Source of the DNA: Erwinia endophytica
GTDB taxonomy: Bacteria > Pseudomonadota > Gammaproteobacteria > Enterobacterales > Enterobacteriaceae
DNA length: 32,334 nucleotides
Assembly: GCF_009295515.1 (NCBI RefSeq)
Contig: NZ_RQVV01000010.1
Location: 1-32,334 of the forward strand
Direction of reading: 5' to 3'
Position numbers and translations under genes: made by a program. The notes beneath the pieces are model-generated. The model was not told where the DNA came from, made no database searches, and saw only the letters and a program-made list of their open reading frames with translations. This document shows positions 8,091 through 18,066 of the stretch, one piece after another. The stretch's first letter is position 1. The number at the start of each line of letters is the position of its first letter.

Positions 8091-8750
8091 TTACCGTTGT
8101 GCCCGCTCATCGCCTTTCAGCCAGACAACGGATGGAATCCTCAGCAGCCTGGCGAAATTTTCAATCAGCAAGGGTTGCACGTCGGCAAGGGTCGTGCCGG
8201 GTTTCAGGTCGCTTAATTGGGTCATCTCCAGACCAGCATAACCGCAGGGATTGATGCGTAGGAAGGGTGAAAGATCCATGTCGATGTTCAGTGCCAGGCC
8301 ATGAAACGAACAACCCTGCCTAATTCTTAGCCCCAGCGAGCAAATCTTTTTATTACTGACGTAAACCCCCGGAGCATCAGCTCTGGCCGCAGCCTCAATA
8401 CCGAAATGGGCCAGGGTATCGACCACGGTTTGTTCGATAAGGGTCACCAGTTGGCGAACCCCCACTTTTCGGCGTTTCAGGTTGATCATCACGTACATTA
8501 CCTGCTGGCCCGGTCCATGATAGGTCACCTGGCCGCCGCGATCGCTTTGCATCACTGGAATGTCACCAGGCATCAGCAGATGTTCTGCTTTTCCTGCCTG
8601 GCCCTGGGTAAATACCGGCGGATGCTCTACCAGCCAGATTTCATCCAGGGTGTGGTCATTACGGCTATCGGTAAAGTCATGCATCGCCTGAGAAACCGCA
8701 GCCCAGGGTTGTAAACCCAGTTGACGGATCAGTAAGGTATGCTGGTTCAA
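8091..8750 (-). CDS. lipB: Octanoyltransferase LipB
   Basis: The 219-residue protein transfers octanoate from acyl carrier protein to lipoyl domains, the step before LipA. Visible motifs are [22 protein letters not shown], the catalytic lysine in [11 protein letters not shown] and the catalytic cysteine in [11 protein letters not shown] choose TTG 8748-8750 as start: AGAGGA lies eight bases upstream, the protein then begins [13 protein letters not shown] as in the family, and its length is close to the 213 residues of E. coli LipB. The upstream ATG-initiated extension at 8828 would run across the promoter and into a repeat, and is rejected. The C-terminal 20 or so residues are poorly conserved in the family. 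Confidence 0.93.
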   Translation of the reverse strand: MNQHTLLIRQLGLQPWAAVSQAMHDFTDSRNDHTLDEIWLVEHPPVFTQGQAGKAEHLLMPGDIPVMQSDRGGQVTYHGPGQQVMYVMINLKRRKVGVRQLVTLIEQTVVDTLAHFGIEAAARADAPGVYVSNKKICSLGLRIRQGCSFHGLALNIDMDLSPFLRINPCGYAGLEMTQLSDLKPGTTLADVQPLLIENFARLLRIPSVVWLKGDERAQR

Positions 8751-8780
8751 AACATGCAGTCCTCTGAAAAGAGATAGGGG

Positions 8781-8789
8781 AGTATAACA
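8781..8789 (-). promoter_or_regulatory. Candidate extended -10 promoter of lipB
   Basis: TGTTATACT on the minus strand is an extended -10 with five of six consensus bases. There is no good -35 at 17 bases. A start near 8774 would leave about 24 nt before the TTG start, just enough for the AGAGGA ribosome site. Confidence 0.45.
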
Positions 8790-8820
8790 TACCTGGTTGA
8801 CTGCAATCTGTGGGCGTGTC

Positions 8821-8899
8821 GGTTGCACTTAATCACCCGAATCACTGACGACTACAGTAAGTTCATCGGGATTGTTGCCTTTGCCGCTTTCGTGCAACC
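8821..8899. repeat. 79-bp element with GGTTGCAC terminal inverted repeats, palindromic intergenic repeat
   Basis: The element is bounded by GGTTGCAC (8821-8828) and GTGCAACC (8892-8899), a perfect 8-bp inverted repeat. An inner imperfect palindrome pairs the CCCGAATCACTG region with CAGTAAGTTCATCGGG. It fills most of the ybeD-lipB gap. The layout and the inner wording resemble intergenic repeats scattered through Pectobacteriaceae, Yersiniaceae and related genomes. That resemblance is from memory and unverified. It could fold in RNA on either strand and end or stabilise the ybeD transcript. Confidence 0.5.
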
Positions 8900-8936
8900 T
8901 GAATTATTCAAGGGCTTTGTAGGGGGGGACGAGGAA

Positions 8937-9200
8937 TTACAGCACCATACGTACGATTTCTATTTTACCCAGTTCATCGTACAGGGTTTCTACCTGCTCA
9001 ATATGGGTCGCGGTGATGGTAATAGACACCGAGTGATAGTTGCCTTTACTGCTTGGTTTCACATCAGGAGAGTAATCACCCGGCGCGTGGCGTTGAACCA
9101 CCTCCACGACTTGATCAACCAGCTCTGGATGGGCCAGCCCCATGACTTTATAGGTAAAAGATGTGGGGAATTCGAGCAGTTCTTTAAGATTGGTTTTCAT
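8937..9200 (-). CDS. ybeD: YbeD, DUF493 family protein
   Basis: The 87-residue protein has the same length as E. coli YbeD and the same architecture: [21 protein letters not shown] at the start, [12 protein letters not shown], a serine-rich [18 protein letters not shown] strand, and a tail ending VRMVL. The family has a small ferredoxin-like alpha/beta fold similar to regulatory ACT-like domains, and its function is not established. It lies between dacA and lipB as in E. coli. That position has led to suggestions of a link to lipoate metabolism, which is not shown here. Confidence 0.95.
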   Translation of the reverse strand: MKTNLKELLEFPTSFTYKVMGLAHPELVDQVVEVVQRHAPGDYSPDVKPSSKGNYHSVSITITATHIEQVETLYDELGKIEIVRMVL

Positions 9201-9228
9201 ACGGGCTCCACTAACGCCAAAACGAAGA

Positions 9229-9246
9229 CTCCCGCTGCAGCGGGAG
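9229..9246 (-). terminator. Likely dacA terminator hairpin
   Basis: CTCCCGC-TGCA-GCGGGAG is a perfect 7-bp stem. On the minus strand it is followed by TCTTCGTTTTGG, a weak T-rich tail. It lies between the dacA stop and the ybeD start. Confidence 0.6.
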
Positions 9247-9340
9247 CCTGGCTATTAATTAAATATGGGTGTATTCGTGTCGAAATCAAGGGGACAACCC
9301 GGCACGGAGTGCGTAATTTATTGCCGATCACGCAATGGAA

Positions 9341-10555
9341 TTAACCAAACCAGTGATGGAACATCAGCTTAACGTAATCGATGATACGACTAACAAACCC
9401 GCCTTCCGGGACATCATTCAGCACTACCAGTGGATGTTGTTCAATGGTTTTACCATCCAACTGAAAGTTAATGGTGCCTACTACCTGATTTTTAGCCAGC
9501 GGTGCATGTAACTCGGTGTTGGTCAGGGTGTAACTGGCTTTCAGATCTTTCATCCGACCACGGGGAATGGTCAGGTAAAGGTCTTTTTCCACACCCAGAG
9601 GAACACGGTCGATGTTACCGAACCAGACAGGTTCAGAAGCGAACTCTTTACCCGATTGCAGAGGCTTCACGGTTTCAAAGAAGCGGAATCCCCAAGTCAG
9701 CAGCTTCTTGCTTTCGGTCTCGCGTCCTTTATAAGTATGACCGCCCAGCACTGCGGAGATCAGACGCATTGGACCTTCGGTTGCAGATGCCACCAGATTA
9801 TAACCGGCGGAATCAGTATGACCGGTTTTTATCCCATCAACGTTCAGACTGCTGTCCCACAGTAAACCGTTACGGTTCATCTGGCGGATATTATTGAAGG
9901 TGAACTCTTTTTCTTTATAGACGGCGTATTCGTCCGGAACATCGCGGATCAACGCCTGACCGATCAGCGCCATATCACGGGCTGAGCTGTACTGTCCTTC
10001 TGCATCCAGGCCATGAACGGTCTGGAAGTGGGTATTTTGCAGGCCAAGCGCCTTCACGTAGTTATTCATCAGGCTAACAAATGCGTCCTGGCTACCCGCG
10101 ACATAATCAGCCATCGCCACACAGGCATCATTACCTGACTGTAGCACGATACCGCGAGTCAACTGAGAAACCGGTACGCGATCGCCCGGTTTGAGAAACA
10201 TCAGCGAGGAACCTTTGAACACCGGGTTACCGGTAGCCCAGGCGTCTTTACCTACGGTGACGATGTCATCCTGATGGATCTTACCGGCTTTCACCGCCTG
10301 GCCAATGACATAGCTGGTCATCATTTTGGTCAGGCTGGCAGGGTCACGACGAGCATCGGCATTTTTCTCTGCCAGCACTTTACCGGAGTTATAGTCGATC
10401 AGTATATAAGCTTCAGCATCAATATCAGGTACGCCGGGGATCATGGTTTTAATGTTTACATCATCGGCGTGGGCGAAGGAAACGAGGCTGAAAGCGAGCA
10501 GTGAGCCCGCAGCGGCCAGGTGTTTTAGCAGTTTGGTCGAGGTCAGATTGTTCAT
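9341..10555 (-). CDS. dacA: D-alanyl-D-alanine carboxypeptidase DacA (PBP5)
   Basis: The 404-residue precursor (403 in E. coli) removes the terminal D-Ala from peptidoglycan pentapeptides in the periplasm. It has a signal peptide ending SFAHA-DD, the active-site SLTK ([12 protein letters not shown]), the SGN motif ([11 protein letters not shown]) and KTG ([13 protein letters not shown]). The PBP5 C-terminal beta domain and a final amphipathic membrane anchor ([14 protein letters not shown]) follow. I choose ATG 10555 for length and a normal signal peptide; an in-frame ATG at 10576 would add seven residues. Neither start has a clear Shine-Dalgarno. It follows rlpA and a hairpin in the same direction. 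Confidence 0.96.
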   Translation of the reverse strand: MNNLTSTKLLKHLAAAGSLLAFSLVSFAHADDVNIKTMIPGVPDIDAEAYILIDYNSGKVLAEKNADARRDPASLTKMMTSYVIGQAVKAGKIHQDDIVTVGKDAWATGNPVFKGSSLMFLKPGDRVPVSQLTRGIVLQSGNDACVAMADYVAGSQDAFVSLMNNYVKALGLQNTHFQTVHGLDAEGQYSSARDMALIGQALIRDVPDEYAVYKEKEFTFNNIRQMNRNGLLWDSSLNVDGIKTGHTDSAGYNLVASATEGPMRLISAVLGGHTYKGRETESKKLLTWGFRFFETVKPLQSGKEFASEPVWFGNIDRVPLGVEKDLYLTIPRGRMKDLKASYTLTNTELHAPLAKNQVVGTINFQLDGKTIEQHPLVVLNDVPEGGFVSRIIDYVKLMFHHWFG

Positions 10556-10617
10556 GTTCAGGACTATAGCATCCATGGCTAAGTTAAAAAATGTGACTCA
10601 CTATAGCAAAAGCAACA

Positions 10618-10661
10618 CTGTCCGGCATCCGTCTTTACCTGGCGAGCGGGTGCCGGAACAG
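10618..10661 (-). terminator. Hairpin after rlpA, probable terminator
   Basis: The stem pairs 10618-10631 with 10647-10661 (CCGGCAYCCG against its complement, extended by CAG/CTG with one bulge) around a 15-base loop. On the minus strand TGTTGCTTTTGC follows. It sits three bases after the rlpA stop and ahead of dacA, so it may attenuate rather than fully end transcription. Confidence 0.6.
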
Positions 10662-10663
10662 TA

Positions 10664-11803
10664 TTACATGTTGTTGGGTGCGACGGTAATAAACGAGGCT
10701 TGATTCGCCTCACTGGACAGACGTTGCTGTAGTGCGCTGGCTTGTTGACGCGAGCTGAAGCGGCCCAGTTGAATGCGGTAGATGTTGCCGTGATTATCTA
10801 CCGTGCCGGGTACGCCGAATTTTTTGCTCAACGAATTCATCAATTGATGAGCCCGGGTCGGGTCGCTGACTGCGCCAACCTGTACGACATAAATCGTCCC
10901 GCCAGAGGCACGTGGCGCGGTAGCTGTGGCGGCAGGCGTGGCAACGGTTGCTGCCGACGATGCGGTTGAGGAAGATGATTCACTGCCCTCCAGCACACCG
11001 TCACGCAGCGGTTGAGACGCGACTAAAAAACCACTGCTGCGTACTGGCGCCGCCAAATTGTCATTGCTGCTCAGAGTCTGGTTATCAATCGGATGTGATT
11101 CAGGTGCCTGTTGCGGGTTGGCGACAGGCTGGGCGGACGACGCTGAGTTTTGCTGCGGCTCTGAGGTTGTTGCGGCGCTGGAAGCCGCACCCATGACCAC
11201 CATACCACCACCAATATCCGGGCGTGGCGGCAGCGCATAGTTTTGCTTAGCGACGCGGGTGCCTATGGTCCCAGGTCCTGACAACGAGCCATCCGGGGCC
11301 ACTTGAATAAAGTCTACTTTCACGCGGGTATTATTAGAGATATTCAGGCGATCACCTGCAGCCTTTGACAGGTCGATAATGCGGCCCGGCGTATAAGGGC
11401 CGCGATCATTAACGCGTACCACCAATTGACGACCATTGGCCAGGTTAGTGACGCGGACATAACTTGGGATCGGCAGGGTTGGGTGGGCTGCGGTCAAGGC
11501 ATCCGGATCAAATGGCTCGCCGATGGCCGTTTGGTTGCCTTTAGCTTCATTGCCATACCAGGTTGCCAGACCGGTTTCACTGAAATTAGACGGATCTTTT
11601 ACGATATGGTAAGTCTTACCATTCATCGAATAATCTTGATTGGCGTGCGGATTTAGCGGTTCATAGCGTGGTTCCGCGCCGCCAATTTCCACTACCGGAC
11701 CATTGTAGGCCGGTTGCTGTGGGGCAGCGGTCTGTTGTTCAGTCGTACTACAGGCTGCCAGTAGAGCGACAGCCAGGCCAATCCAGAGCCAGTCCTTACG
11801 CAT
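10664..11803 (-). CDS. rlpA: Septal ring lipoprotein RlpA (DPBB and SPOR domains)
   Basis: The 379-residue lipoprotein has a lipobox LLAAC with the modified cysteine at 18. A double-psi beta-barrel domain lies around residues 75-165 (ATWYGNEAKGNQTAIGE, FDPDALTAAHPTLP, VVRVNDRGPY). A long Ser/Ala/Thr/Pro-rich linker follows, then a C-terminal SPOR domain from about 300 (YVVQVGAVSDPTRAHQL ... IYRIQLGRFSS) that binds denuded septal glycan. Acidic and histidine residues equivalent to those used by the Pseudomonas lytic transglycosylase RlpA (in GE, FD, AAH and NDRGP) all appear present, and the WYG motif is intact. In E. coli the protein is a septal ring component without demonstrated enzyme activity. 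The gene follows rodA with an 11-base gap, in the elongation/division cluster. Confidence 0.95.
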   Translation of the reverse strand: MRKDWLWIGLAVALLAACSTTEQQTAAPQQPAYNGPVVEIGGAEPRYEPLNPHANQDYSMNGKTYHIVKDPSNFSETGLATWYGNEAKGNQTAIGEPFDPDALTAAHPTLPIPSYVRVTNLANGRQLVVRVNDRGPYTPGRIIDLSKAAGDRLNISNNTRVKVDFIQVAPDGSLSGPGTIGTRVAKQNYALPPRPDIGGGMVVMGAASSAATTSEPQQNSASSAQPVANPQQAPESHPIDNQTLSSNDNLAAPVRSSGFLVASQPLRDGVLEGSESSSSTASSAATVATPAATATAPRASGGTIYVVQVGAVSDPTRAHQLMNSLSKKFGVPGTVDNHGNIYRIQLGRFSSRQQASALQQRLSSEANQASFITVAPNNM

Positions 11804-11814
11804 GTTTATGCCTC

Positions 11815-12927
11815 TTAAACGCTTTTCGACAACAGTTTTCGGTGGGTGTGAATGGACATAATAATGCCAAACCCGGCCATCAGAACAATCAAGGCGGATC
11901 CGCCGTAGCTGACCAGAGGCAGTGGAACGCCCACGACTGGCAAGATGCCGCTTACCATACCAATGTTAACAAAAACATAGATAAAGAAGATCAACATCAG
12001 TCCTCCGGCCATTACCCGGCCAAAGGTAGTCTGCGCCCGGGCGGCCATGATCAGACCTCGCATGATGAGCAGCACGTAGAGTACCAGCAGGACCAGCACA
12101 CCGACTAATCCTAATTCTTCCGCCAGCACCGCGAAGATAAAATCAGTGTGACGTTCGGGGAGAAATTCCAGTTGAGACTGGGTGCCATGCAGCCAACCTT
12201 TACCGCGCAAACCGCCGGAGCCGATGGCGATTTTCGACTGAATAATATGGTAACCGGCACCAAGTGGGTCGCTTTCTGGATCGAGCAGCATCATCACCCG
12301 GTCACGCTGGTAATCATGCATCAGGAAAAACCACAAGATCGGGATAAAGGCTGCCACCATCAGTAGCGCCACCAGGATCAGTCTCCAGCTCATACCTGAC
12401 AGGAACAGCACAAATAGCCCGGAGGCGGCGATCAGGATAGCGGTTCCCAGATCCGGCTGCGCCGCCACCAGTAGCGTTGGCATGAAAATCAGTGCCAGTG
12501 CTATAGCGGTATTTTTTAGCGTGGGGGGACAAACGTCACGGCTGATAAAGCGGGCGACCATCAGCGGTACGGCGATCTTGGCTATCTCTGAGGGTTGAAA
12601 ACGTACTACGCCCAGATCCAGCCAGCGCTGTGCGCCTTTACTGATATGTCCGAACGCATCCACGGCTATCAGTAATATCACACAAAGAATATAGAGATAG
12701 GGCGCCCAACCTTCATAAACCCTGGGCGGGATCTGCGCCATCACCAGCATCATGACGATGCCCATCGCAATCTGTCCAAGCTTACGTTCCATCATGCCCG
12801 GATCCTGGCCGCTGGCGCTCCAGATAACCAGAGCGCTGTAAACCAGTAGGGCGGCGATCAGGATAAAAAATGTCGGATCGACATGAATTTTGGTCCAGAT
12901 AGTACGTTTCTGATGACTATCATTCAT
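11815..12927 (-). CDS. mrdB: Peptidoglycan glycosyltransferase RodA (SEDS)
   Basis: The 370-residue polytopic protein equals E. coli RodA in length and has about ten membrane segments. SEDS hallmarks are visible: [11 protein letters not shown] and [14 protein letters not shown] in the first half, the large extracellular loop with [23 protein letters not shown] (split here as YQRDRVMML and [20 protein letters not shown]), then [19 protein letters not shown], and [13 protein letters not shown] near the end. RodA polymerises lateral-wall glycan with PBP2. The start lies two bases after the mrdA stop, so the two are coupled. Confidence 0.97.
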   Translation of the reverse strand: MNDSHQKRTIWTKIHVDPTFFILIAALLVYSALVIWSASGQDPGMMERKLGQIAMGIVMMLVMAQIPPRVYEGWAPYLYILCVILLIAVDAFGHISKGAQRWLDLGVVRFQPSEIAKIAVPLMVARFISRDVCPPTLKNTAIALALIFMPTLLVAAQPDLGTAILIAASGLFVLFLSGMSWRLILVALLMVAAFIPILWFFLMHDYQRDRVMMLLDPESDPLGAGYHIIQSKIAIGSGGLRGKGWLHGTQSQLEFLPERHTDFIFAVLAEELGLVGVLVLLVLYVLLIMRGLIMAARAQTTFGRVMAGGLMLIFFIYVFVNIGMVSGILPVVGVPLPLVSYGGSALIVLMAGFGIIMSIHTHRKLLSKSV

Positions 12928-12929
12928 GA

Positions 12930-14834
12930 TTATTCACCTTCATAGCCGGGGGGCTGCGGAATGGCATCCGGCAGGTTGGTATTGTTATCCCCCAACATAA
13001 TATGGTCGAGGATTTGGCGCATAATGATACCGACAGCCGGACCCGCGCCACCGTTCTCCAGGATGATGGTAACGGCCACTCGGGGATTATCATAGGGCGC
13101 GAATGCGGTCATCAGTTTATGGTCTCGCAGCAATTCCGATACCTTATGGGCGTTATACGTCTCGTTTTCCTTCAGCCCAAAGACCTGGGCAGTACCGGAT
13201 TTTGCGGCGATTTTATAAGGCGCATCAGCAAAACTCTTATGTGCCGTCCCGTTGGGACGGTTAGCCACACCATACATCCCGTCTTTGGCAATTTCCCAGT
13301 AGCCGTTATGAATATCCGCCACCGGAAGGGCTTCCGGCTGGCGATAAGGCACTTTCACGTTGTTGACCACGCTTGCGAACAGCAGGTGCGGTGTTTTGAT
13401 AATGCCGTCGTTAATCAGGATCATCATCGCTTTGTTCATCTGCATGGGGGTTGCAGTCCAGTAGCCCTGGCCAATACCCACCGGAATGGTATCCCCCTGA
13501 TACCAGGGTTTCTTGAAACGTTTCATCTTCCATTCACGGGTCGGCATATTGCCGGGTGTTTCTTCCATCAGATCAATACCCGTACGCTGGCCGTAACCGA
13601 ATTTATTCATCCAGGTGGACAGACGGTCAATACCCATGTCATAGGCGACCTGATAGAAGAAGGTATCGGCCGATTCTTCCAGCGCTTTGGTGACATTCAG
13701 ACGCCCATGTCCCCAGTGCTTCCAGTCCCGAAAGCGTTTTTCCGAGCCCGGCAACTGCCACCAGCCCGGGTCGAACAGGCTGGTGTTCCGATCAATGACA
13801 CCGGCTGACAGCGCCGAAACCGCAATGTACGGTTTTACAGTGGAAGCCGGAGGATAGGCGCCCTGAGTGGCTCGATTAATCAGTGGGCGATTAGGATCGT
13901 TGAGCAGCATGTTGTAATCCTTGCTGCTGATACCGTCGATAAACAGATTTGGGTCATAGCTCGGCATGGAGACCATCGCCAGAACCTCGCCATTGCGCGG
14001 GTCAGTGACCACCACCGCGGCCCGGCTGCCCGCCAACAACTGTTCAATATATTGTTGTAGCTTCAAATCAATGGTGAGGTAGATGTCCTGACCCGCTTGT
14101 GGCGGCTGTTCGTGCAACTGGCGGATCACCCGGCCCCGGTTGTTAACTTCCACTTCTTCATAGCCGGTTTTGCCGTGCAGTAGATCTTCATAGTAACGTT
14201 CGATACCCAGTTTGCCGATATCGTGCGTTGCGGCGTAGTTCGCCCATTTACCTTCTTTATCCAGCCGTTCAACATCACGATCGTTTATCTTGGAAACATA
14301 GCCCAGTACGTGGGTCAGGGCGGACTTATAGGGATAGTAGCGGTGTTGATAACCTTTTACTTCTATGCCAGGAAAGGCGTACTGGTTAACGGCAAAGCGA
14401 GCGACCTGTTCGTCGTTCAGGCCGCTTTTGAGCAAGATAGAGGTGAAACGCCGGGAGCGCTTGCGTTCTTTTTCAAAGGCAACCAAATCTTCGTCCGTCA
14501 GGCCGACAATAGGGCGCAGCGCCATCAGCGTTTTTTCGAGATTTTCGACCTTCTCTGGGACTAACTCAATCTGATAGATGGTGCGGTTCAGCGCCAGAGA
14601 AATGCCATTGCGGTCATAGATAATGCCGCGACTGGGGGCCACCGGCACCAGCTTAATGCGATTTTCATTGGATCGGGTGCTGTAATCGTTATATCGGAGG
14701 ATCTGTAGATGATACAGATTGACCACCAGAATTGAGGAAAGCAGGATAATGCCAAAAAAAGCGATCAATGATCGGCGAACAAACAACGTCTGTTCGGCAG
14801 TGTAGTCACGAAAGGAATTGCGTTGTAATTTCAT
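12930..14834 (-). CDS. mrdA: Penicillin-binding protein 2 (peptidoglycan transpeptidase)
   Basis: The 634-residue class B PBP has an N-terminal cytoplasmic tail and a single membrane anchor (about residues 26-47), the dimerisation/pedestal domain ([20 protein letters not shown]), and a C-terminal transpeptidase domain. That domain has the catalytic serine at about 331 (PPASTVKPY, SxxK), SAD ([10 protein letters not shown]) and KSGT ([12 protein letters not shown]). It cross-links lateral wall glycan made by RodA. One extra residue near the N-terminus compared with E. coli accounts for the length difference (634 against 633). It lies 31 bases after rlmH. Confidence 0.97.
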   Translation of the reverse strand: MKLQRNSFRDYTAEQTLFVRRSLIAFFGIILLSSILVVNLYHLQILRYNDYSTRSNENRIKLVPVAPSRGIIYDRNGISLALNRTIYQIELVPEKVENLEKTLMALRPIVGLTDEDLVAFEKERKRSRRFTSILLKSGLNDEQVARFAVNQYAFPGIEVKGYQHRYYPYKSALTHVLGYVSKINDRDVERLDKEGKWANYAATHDIGKLGIERYYEDLLHGKTGYEEVEVNNRGRVIRQLHEQPPQAGQDIYLTIDLKLQQYIEQLLAGSRAAVVVTDPRNGEVLAMVSMPSYDPNLFIDGISSKDYNMLLNDPNRPLINRATQGAYPPASTVKPYIAVSALSAGVIDRNTSLFDPGWWQLPGSEKRFRDWKHWGHGRLNVTKALEESADTFFYQVAYDMGIDRLSTWMNKFGYGQRTGIDLMEETPGNMPTREWKMKRFKKPWYQGDTIPVGIGQGYWTATPMQMNKAMMILINDGIIKTPHLLFASVVNNVKVPYRQPEALPVADIHNGYWEIAKDGMYGVANRPNGTAHKSFADAPYKIAAKSGTAQVFGLKENETYNAHKVSELLRDHKLMTAFAPYDNPRVAVTIILENGGAGPAVGIIMRQILDHIMLGDNNTNLPDAIPQPPGYEGE

Positions 14835-14865
14835 CCGCTGCTTAAGTGTATCCGTTTACTCAAAG

Positions 14866-15336
14866 TTATTCACGATGGTAGGGGTGGTTTGCCGTAATGC
14901 TCCAGGCTCGGTACAGGCTTTCGGCAACCAGCACGCGAACCAGCGGATGGGGCAGCGTCAGCGCCGAGAGCGACCAGCTTTGTTCAGCCGCCGCTTTACA
15001 GGCGGGCGAGAGGCCTTCCGGCCCGCCGATTAACAGGCTGACATCGCGGCCATCCTGCTTCCAGCGTTCAAGCTGGCTAGCCAGTTGCGGGGTTTCCCAT
15101 GGTTGACCTGGAATATCCAGGGTAACTATCCGGTTGCCTTTACCCACCGCAGCCAGCATCATTTCACCCTCTTTTTCGAGGATACGTTTAATATCTGCAT
15201 TCTTCCCCCGTTTGCCCGCGGGTACTTCGGTCAGCTCAAACGGCATATCTTTGGGGAAACGGCGCAGGTATTCCATCAATCCGGTTTGCACCCAGTCCGG
15301 CATTTTTGTACCGACGGCGACCAACTGCAACTTCAC
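14866..15336 (-). CDS. rlmH: 23S rRNA (pseudouridine1915-N3)-methyltransferase RlmH
   Basis: The 156-residue SPOUT methyltransferase methylates the pseudouridine in helix 69 of 23S rRNA. The knotted SAM-binding end is clear: [30 protein letters not shown] and a tail ending NHPYHRE. Translation starts at GTG 15334-15336, with GGAG seven bases upstream and the family N-terminus [15 protein letters not shown]. The gene begins three bases after the rsfS stop, so two ribosome-related genes are coupled ahead of the elongation genes. Confidence 0.96.
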   Translation of the reverse strand: MKLQLVAVGTKMPDWVQTGLMEYLRRFPKDMPFELTEVPAGKRGKNADIKRILEKEGEMMLAAVGKGNRIVTLDIPGQPWETPQLASQLERWKQDGRDVSLLIGGPEGLSPACKAAAEQSWSLSALTLPHPLVRVLVAESLYRAWSITANHPYHRE

Positions 15337-15339
15337 GCA

Positions 15340-15657
15340 TTAACTCCAGAGTTTTTCGAGTTCGTAGAGCTGACGACTCTCTTCCTGCATAACATGTACA
15401 ATCACATCACCCAGATCGACCACCACCCAATCCGCAGTAGCTTTACCATCGACACTGAGCGGTTTCAAACCTGCGGCTCGGGTTTGCTGCACCACGTGAT
15501 CGGCGATAGACGCGACGTGACGCGTTGAAGTGCCGGTGCAGATAATCATGCAGTCGGTGATACTGGATTTGCCCTGAACGTTAACAGAAACAATATCCTG
15601 TCCTTTCAGATCGTCGATCTTATCAATGACGAAGTCTTGGAGTGCTTGACCTTGCAA
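15340..15657 (-). CDS. rsfS: Ribosomal silencing factor RsfS
   Basis: The 105-residue protein, the same length as in E. coli, binds uL14 and blocks subunit joining in starvation. Family motifs [49 protein letters not shown] and YELEKLWS are all present. The start is TTG 15655-15657 behind AAGGGGG with six bases spacing. An ATG-initiated reading back to 15804 would add 49 non-homologous residues overlapping nadD and is rejected. E. coli has phpB (cobC) between nadD and rsfS; here only 97 bases separate them. Confidence 0.95.
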   Translation of the reverse strand: MQGQALQDFVIDKIDDLKGQDIVSVNVQGKSSITDCMIICTGTSTRHVASIADHVVQQTRAAGLKPLSVDGKATADWVVVDLGDVIVHVMQEESRQLYELEKLWS

Positions 15658-15754
15658 AAGGTTCCCCCTTGGGTTTAAGTCAGATGGATTATCTTCTGTG
15701 TCTCGTGAACAGTCATCGGGAGACGAGTTTCCCGGCGAAATAAAGCCGTAAAAT

Positions 15755-16435
15755 TTAGCGGCGCAGTATACCACGTGGCGTGGGGTTTCGATATAAACCC
15801 TCATTATCGATAAAGGTCAGCACGGCAGACGGCAGGAGGTCTTCACAGGACTCTCCCTGATGGCGGCGGTGACGAATTTCCGAGGCCGAGACAGCAACGA
15901 GCGGCGTGTCAGCCATAAATATCCGGCCGGCCGCTTCCTGGTGTAGCGTTGCGGCCGTGTCGACCTGATGTTGCTCCAGCCAGCGCTGCATGTCTATGGA
16001 TTCAAGCTTGTGGTCATATCCCGGACGTTTGCACACCAGCAGGTGACACAATCTCAGTAACTCTTGCCAACGGTGCCATGTATGTAAGGTTAGCAAGGAA
16101 TCTTGCCCAATGATAAACGCCAGTGGCTGTTTGACGCCGCGTTCGGCACGCAACTCGGTTAACGTATCAATGGTATACGATGGTGTGTCGCGCTGCATTT
16201 CCCGCAGATCAATATCAAACAATGGATTATCCGCTATCGCCAGCTTTAGCATGGCAATGCGTTGGGCGGCAGAGGCTTCAGGTTGAGGGCGATGCGGTGG
16301 GACGTTATTGGGCATCAAGGTGATTTTCTGCAGGCCGACCCGTTTCGCCAGCGTCTCGGCTGGTCGCAAATGACCGTAATGAACAGGATCGAACGTCCCG
16401 CCGAAGAGTGCCTGAAGCGGCTGGTTGTCAGACAT
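15755..16435 (-). CDS. nadD: Nicotinate-nucleotide adenylyltransferase NadD
   Basis: The 226-residue enzyme adenylates nicotinate mononucleotide in NAD synthesis. Motifs are [14 protein letters not shown] (nucleotidyltransferase HxGH region), [32 protein letters not shown], and a C-terminal [20 protein letters not shown]. The start at 16435 gives [13 protein letters not shown] and overlaps the holA stop by eight bases. It is slightly longer than the E. coli protein (213), mainly at both ends. It is probably translated together with holA. Confidence 0.96.
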   Translation of the reverse strand: MSDNQPLQALFGGTFDPVHYGHLRPAETLAKRVGLQKITLMPNNVPPHRPQPEASAAQRIAMLKLAIADNPLFDIDLREMQRDTPSYTIDTLTELRAERGVKQPLAFIIGQDSLLTLHTWHRWQELLRLCHLLVCKRPGYDHKLESIDMQRWLEQHQVDTAATLHQEAAGRIFMADTPLVAVSASEIRHRRHQGESCEDLLPSAVLTFIDNEGLYRNPTPRGILRR

Positions 16436-17459
16436 CACAAAAGCTCTCAGGAAATGATTTGGTACACAACAGCAGCGATAACGTTTCCAGCTCTGGCCAG
16501 ACACTCTGACCGTAATCCTGCTTCAGGGTCAGTTCAATACGCGTCAGCAGGCGAATGGCCTGTGCCAGCTGTGATGCTGACAGGCGTTGCAACGCTTCAC
16601 TGAACAAAGGGCGGCGGTTCTGCCAGACGCGGTGCTGATCGAACAGGGTACGCAGTGGTGTCGTGTTCATCTGGCGTTGCAGGGTGAGCAGCAACAGCAG
16701 TTCGCGTTGCAGAGTCCGTAGCAGGATCATCGGCTCGCTGTCTTCCGCCCGCATCTGGTGCAGAATATGCTGAGCTCGTTTACTTTTACCGGCCAGCAAC
16801 GTATCCACCCAGTGAAATGGCGTGAAGTGCGCGGCATCATTAACCGCCTGTTCAACTCGCGGCAGTGTTAGCTTGCCATCTGGCCACAGGAGCGAAAGGC
16901 GCTCCAGAGCCTGTGCCAGCGCCAGCAGGTTGCCTTCATAGCAATAGCACAGCAATTGGATTGCCGCATCATCCAGTGACAGTTTGAGGTTTTTCGCACG
17001 GGCAGTCACCCAGCGCGGTAACTGAGCATGTTCTGGTGTCTGACATGGAACCACTACCGCCTGGGCGCTCAGCGCTTTGAACCAGGCGCTGTTTTCCTGG
17101 GCTTTGGTCAGTTTGGCAAGCCGCAGTATCAGCAAAATATCGGCATGCAACAAGGTGGAAAGCTTCACCAACTGTTCCGCCATGGTCGTGTTAGGGCCAT
17201 TTTCTGGCAGAGTCAGCATCAGTGTCTGACGACTGGCAAACAGGCTGAGGGACTGGCAAGTGGAGAAGATAGCATCCCACTCGGTATGCGCGTCGATAAC
17301 GATACTGACATGTTCGGTAAATCCCTGCAGCTGGGCCGCTGCACGTACGGCATCCTGCGACTCCTGCAGGAATAGCGGTTCATTACCGGTAAGAATATAA
17401 CAAGCGCGCAGCCCTTCATGGAGCTGCGCGTTGAGTTGCTCAGGATAGATCCTGATCAT
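16428..17459 (-). CDS. holA: DNA polymerase III subunit delta (HolA)
   Basis: The 343-residue protein, identical in length to E. coli HolA, is the clamp-opening wrench of the clamp loader. Recognisable blocks are MIRIYPEQL, the ESQDAVR helix, the beta-clamp contact region [31 protein letters not shown] and the domain III stretch [18 protein letters not shown]. Its ATG overlaps the lptE stop in an ATGA junction, so expression is coupled to LPS-assembly gene lptE upstream and nadD downstream. Confidence 0.97.
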   Translation of the reverse strand: MIRIYPEQLNAQLHEGLRACYILTGNEPLFLQESQDAVRAAAQLQGFTEHVSIVIDAHTEWDAIFSTCQSLSLFASRQTLMLTLPENGPNTTMAEQLVKLSTLLHADILLILRLAKLTKAQENSAWFKALSAQAVVVPCQTPEHAQLPRWVTARAKNLKLSLDDAAIQLLCYCYEGNLLALAQALERLSLLWPDGKLTLPRVEQAVNDAAHFTPFHWVDTLLAGKSKRAQHILHQMRAEDSEPMILLRTLQRELLLLLTLQRQMNTTPLRTLFDQHRVWQNRRPLFSEALQRLSASQLAQAIRLLTRIELTLKQDYGQSVWPELETLSLLLCTKSFPESFCDV

Positions 17460-18052
17460 TTGGCGTAAGAATTGTCAGGCAGAATAGTACGCGGTGAGGT
17501 CCGTTCAGTTGCGGAGGGTGTGGAATCCAGCGTATTTACGGAAGGATCGCTCTCTGCAATATGCACGGTTAACAGTTTACGTACCAGTTGCTGGGCCGCC
17601 TGAGTGCGCATTTCACTGATGATCATGTTCTGCTCAGCATCTTTTGCCAGCGCTGCCAATGGGTTATCGAAGAACGAACGATAAACGGTCGCGCTGATTG
17701 GGTAGATACCCTGATTGGGCACCAGCACTTGCGCATTGACGGTCAACATCATCGAGTATTCCGCCGTTTTACCATCCTGGAAAATCGTCGCGGTATCCTG
17801 GTTATAATTTTCGGCTCCCAGACGCAGCGAAGGAACATCTTTACGCAGCCCTGGTTTTTCCAGCACGGTCACATTGTTAAGACGCAGTTCTTCACGTACG
17901 GCACGAGCCAGTGGTCCATATGGATCCCCTGTATCAACGATGAGGGTTTTCATCTCGGGCGGGATAGCCGTGGTTCCGCGCAGATGAAAGCCGCAGCCTG
18001 CGGTGATTAATATCACCAGTCCCAGTAGTACTGACATTATCGGATGTCGCAC
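17456..18052 (-). CDS. lptE: LPS-assembly lipoprotein LptE
   Basis: The 198-residue outer-membrane lipoprotein plugs the LptD barrel. It has a lipobox ITAGC with the lipidated cysteine at 20, then [43 protein letters not shown] and [18 protein letters not shown], all conserved. I choose GTG 18050-18052, which has AGGAGG immediately upstream (four-base gap) and gives the normal signal length. ATG 18067, which overlaps the leuS stop, lacks a ribosome site and would add five residues. The C-terminal 30 residues are low-complexity and poorly conserved. The gene follows leuS in the same transcript. Confidence 0.94.
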   Translation of the reverse strand: MRHPIMSVLLGLVILITAGCGFHLRGTTAIPPEMKTLIVDTGDPYGPLARAVREELRLNNVTVLEKPGLRKDVPSLRLGAENYNQDTATIFQDGKTAEYSMMLTVNAQVLVPNQGIYPISATVYRSFFDNPLAALAKDAEQNMIISEMRTQAAQQLVRKLLTVHIAESDPSVNTLDSTPSATERTSPRTILPDNSYAK

Positions 18053-18066
18053 AATTCCTCCTGACA

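Noticed and set aside
7874..8254. 126-codon plus-strand frame over the lipA leader and lipB end
   Set aside because: It is antisense to the LipB C-terminus and the lipA promoter region, with no ribosome site and no recognisable domain.
13002..13808. 268-codon plus-strand frame inside mrdA
   Set aside because: It is wholly antisense to the conserved PBP2 transpeptidase domain, and its product has unnatural composition with no recognisable motif. It is a shadow frame.
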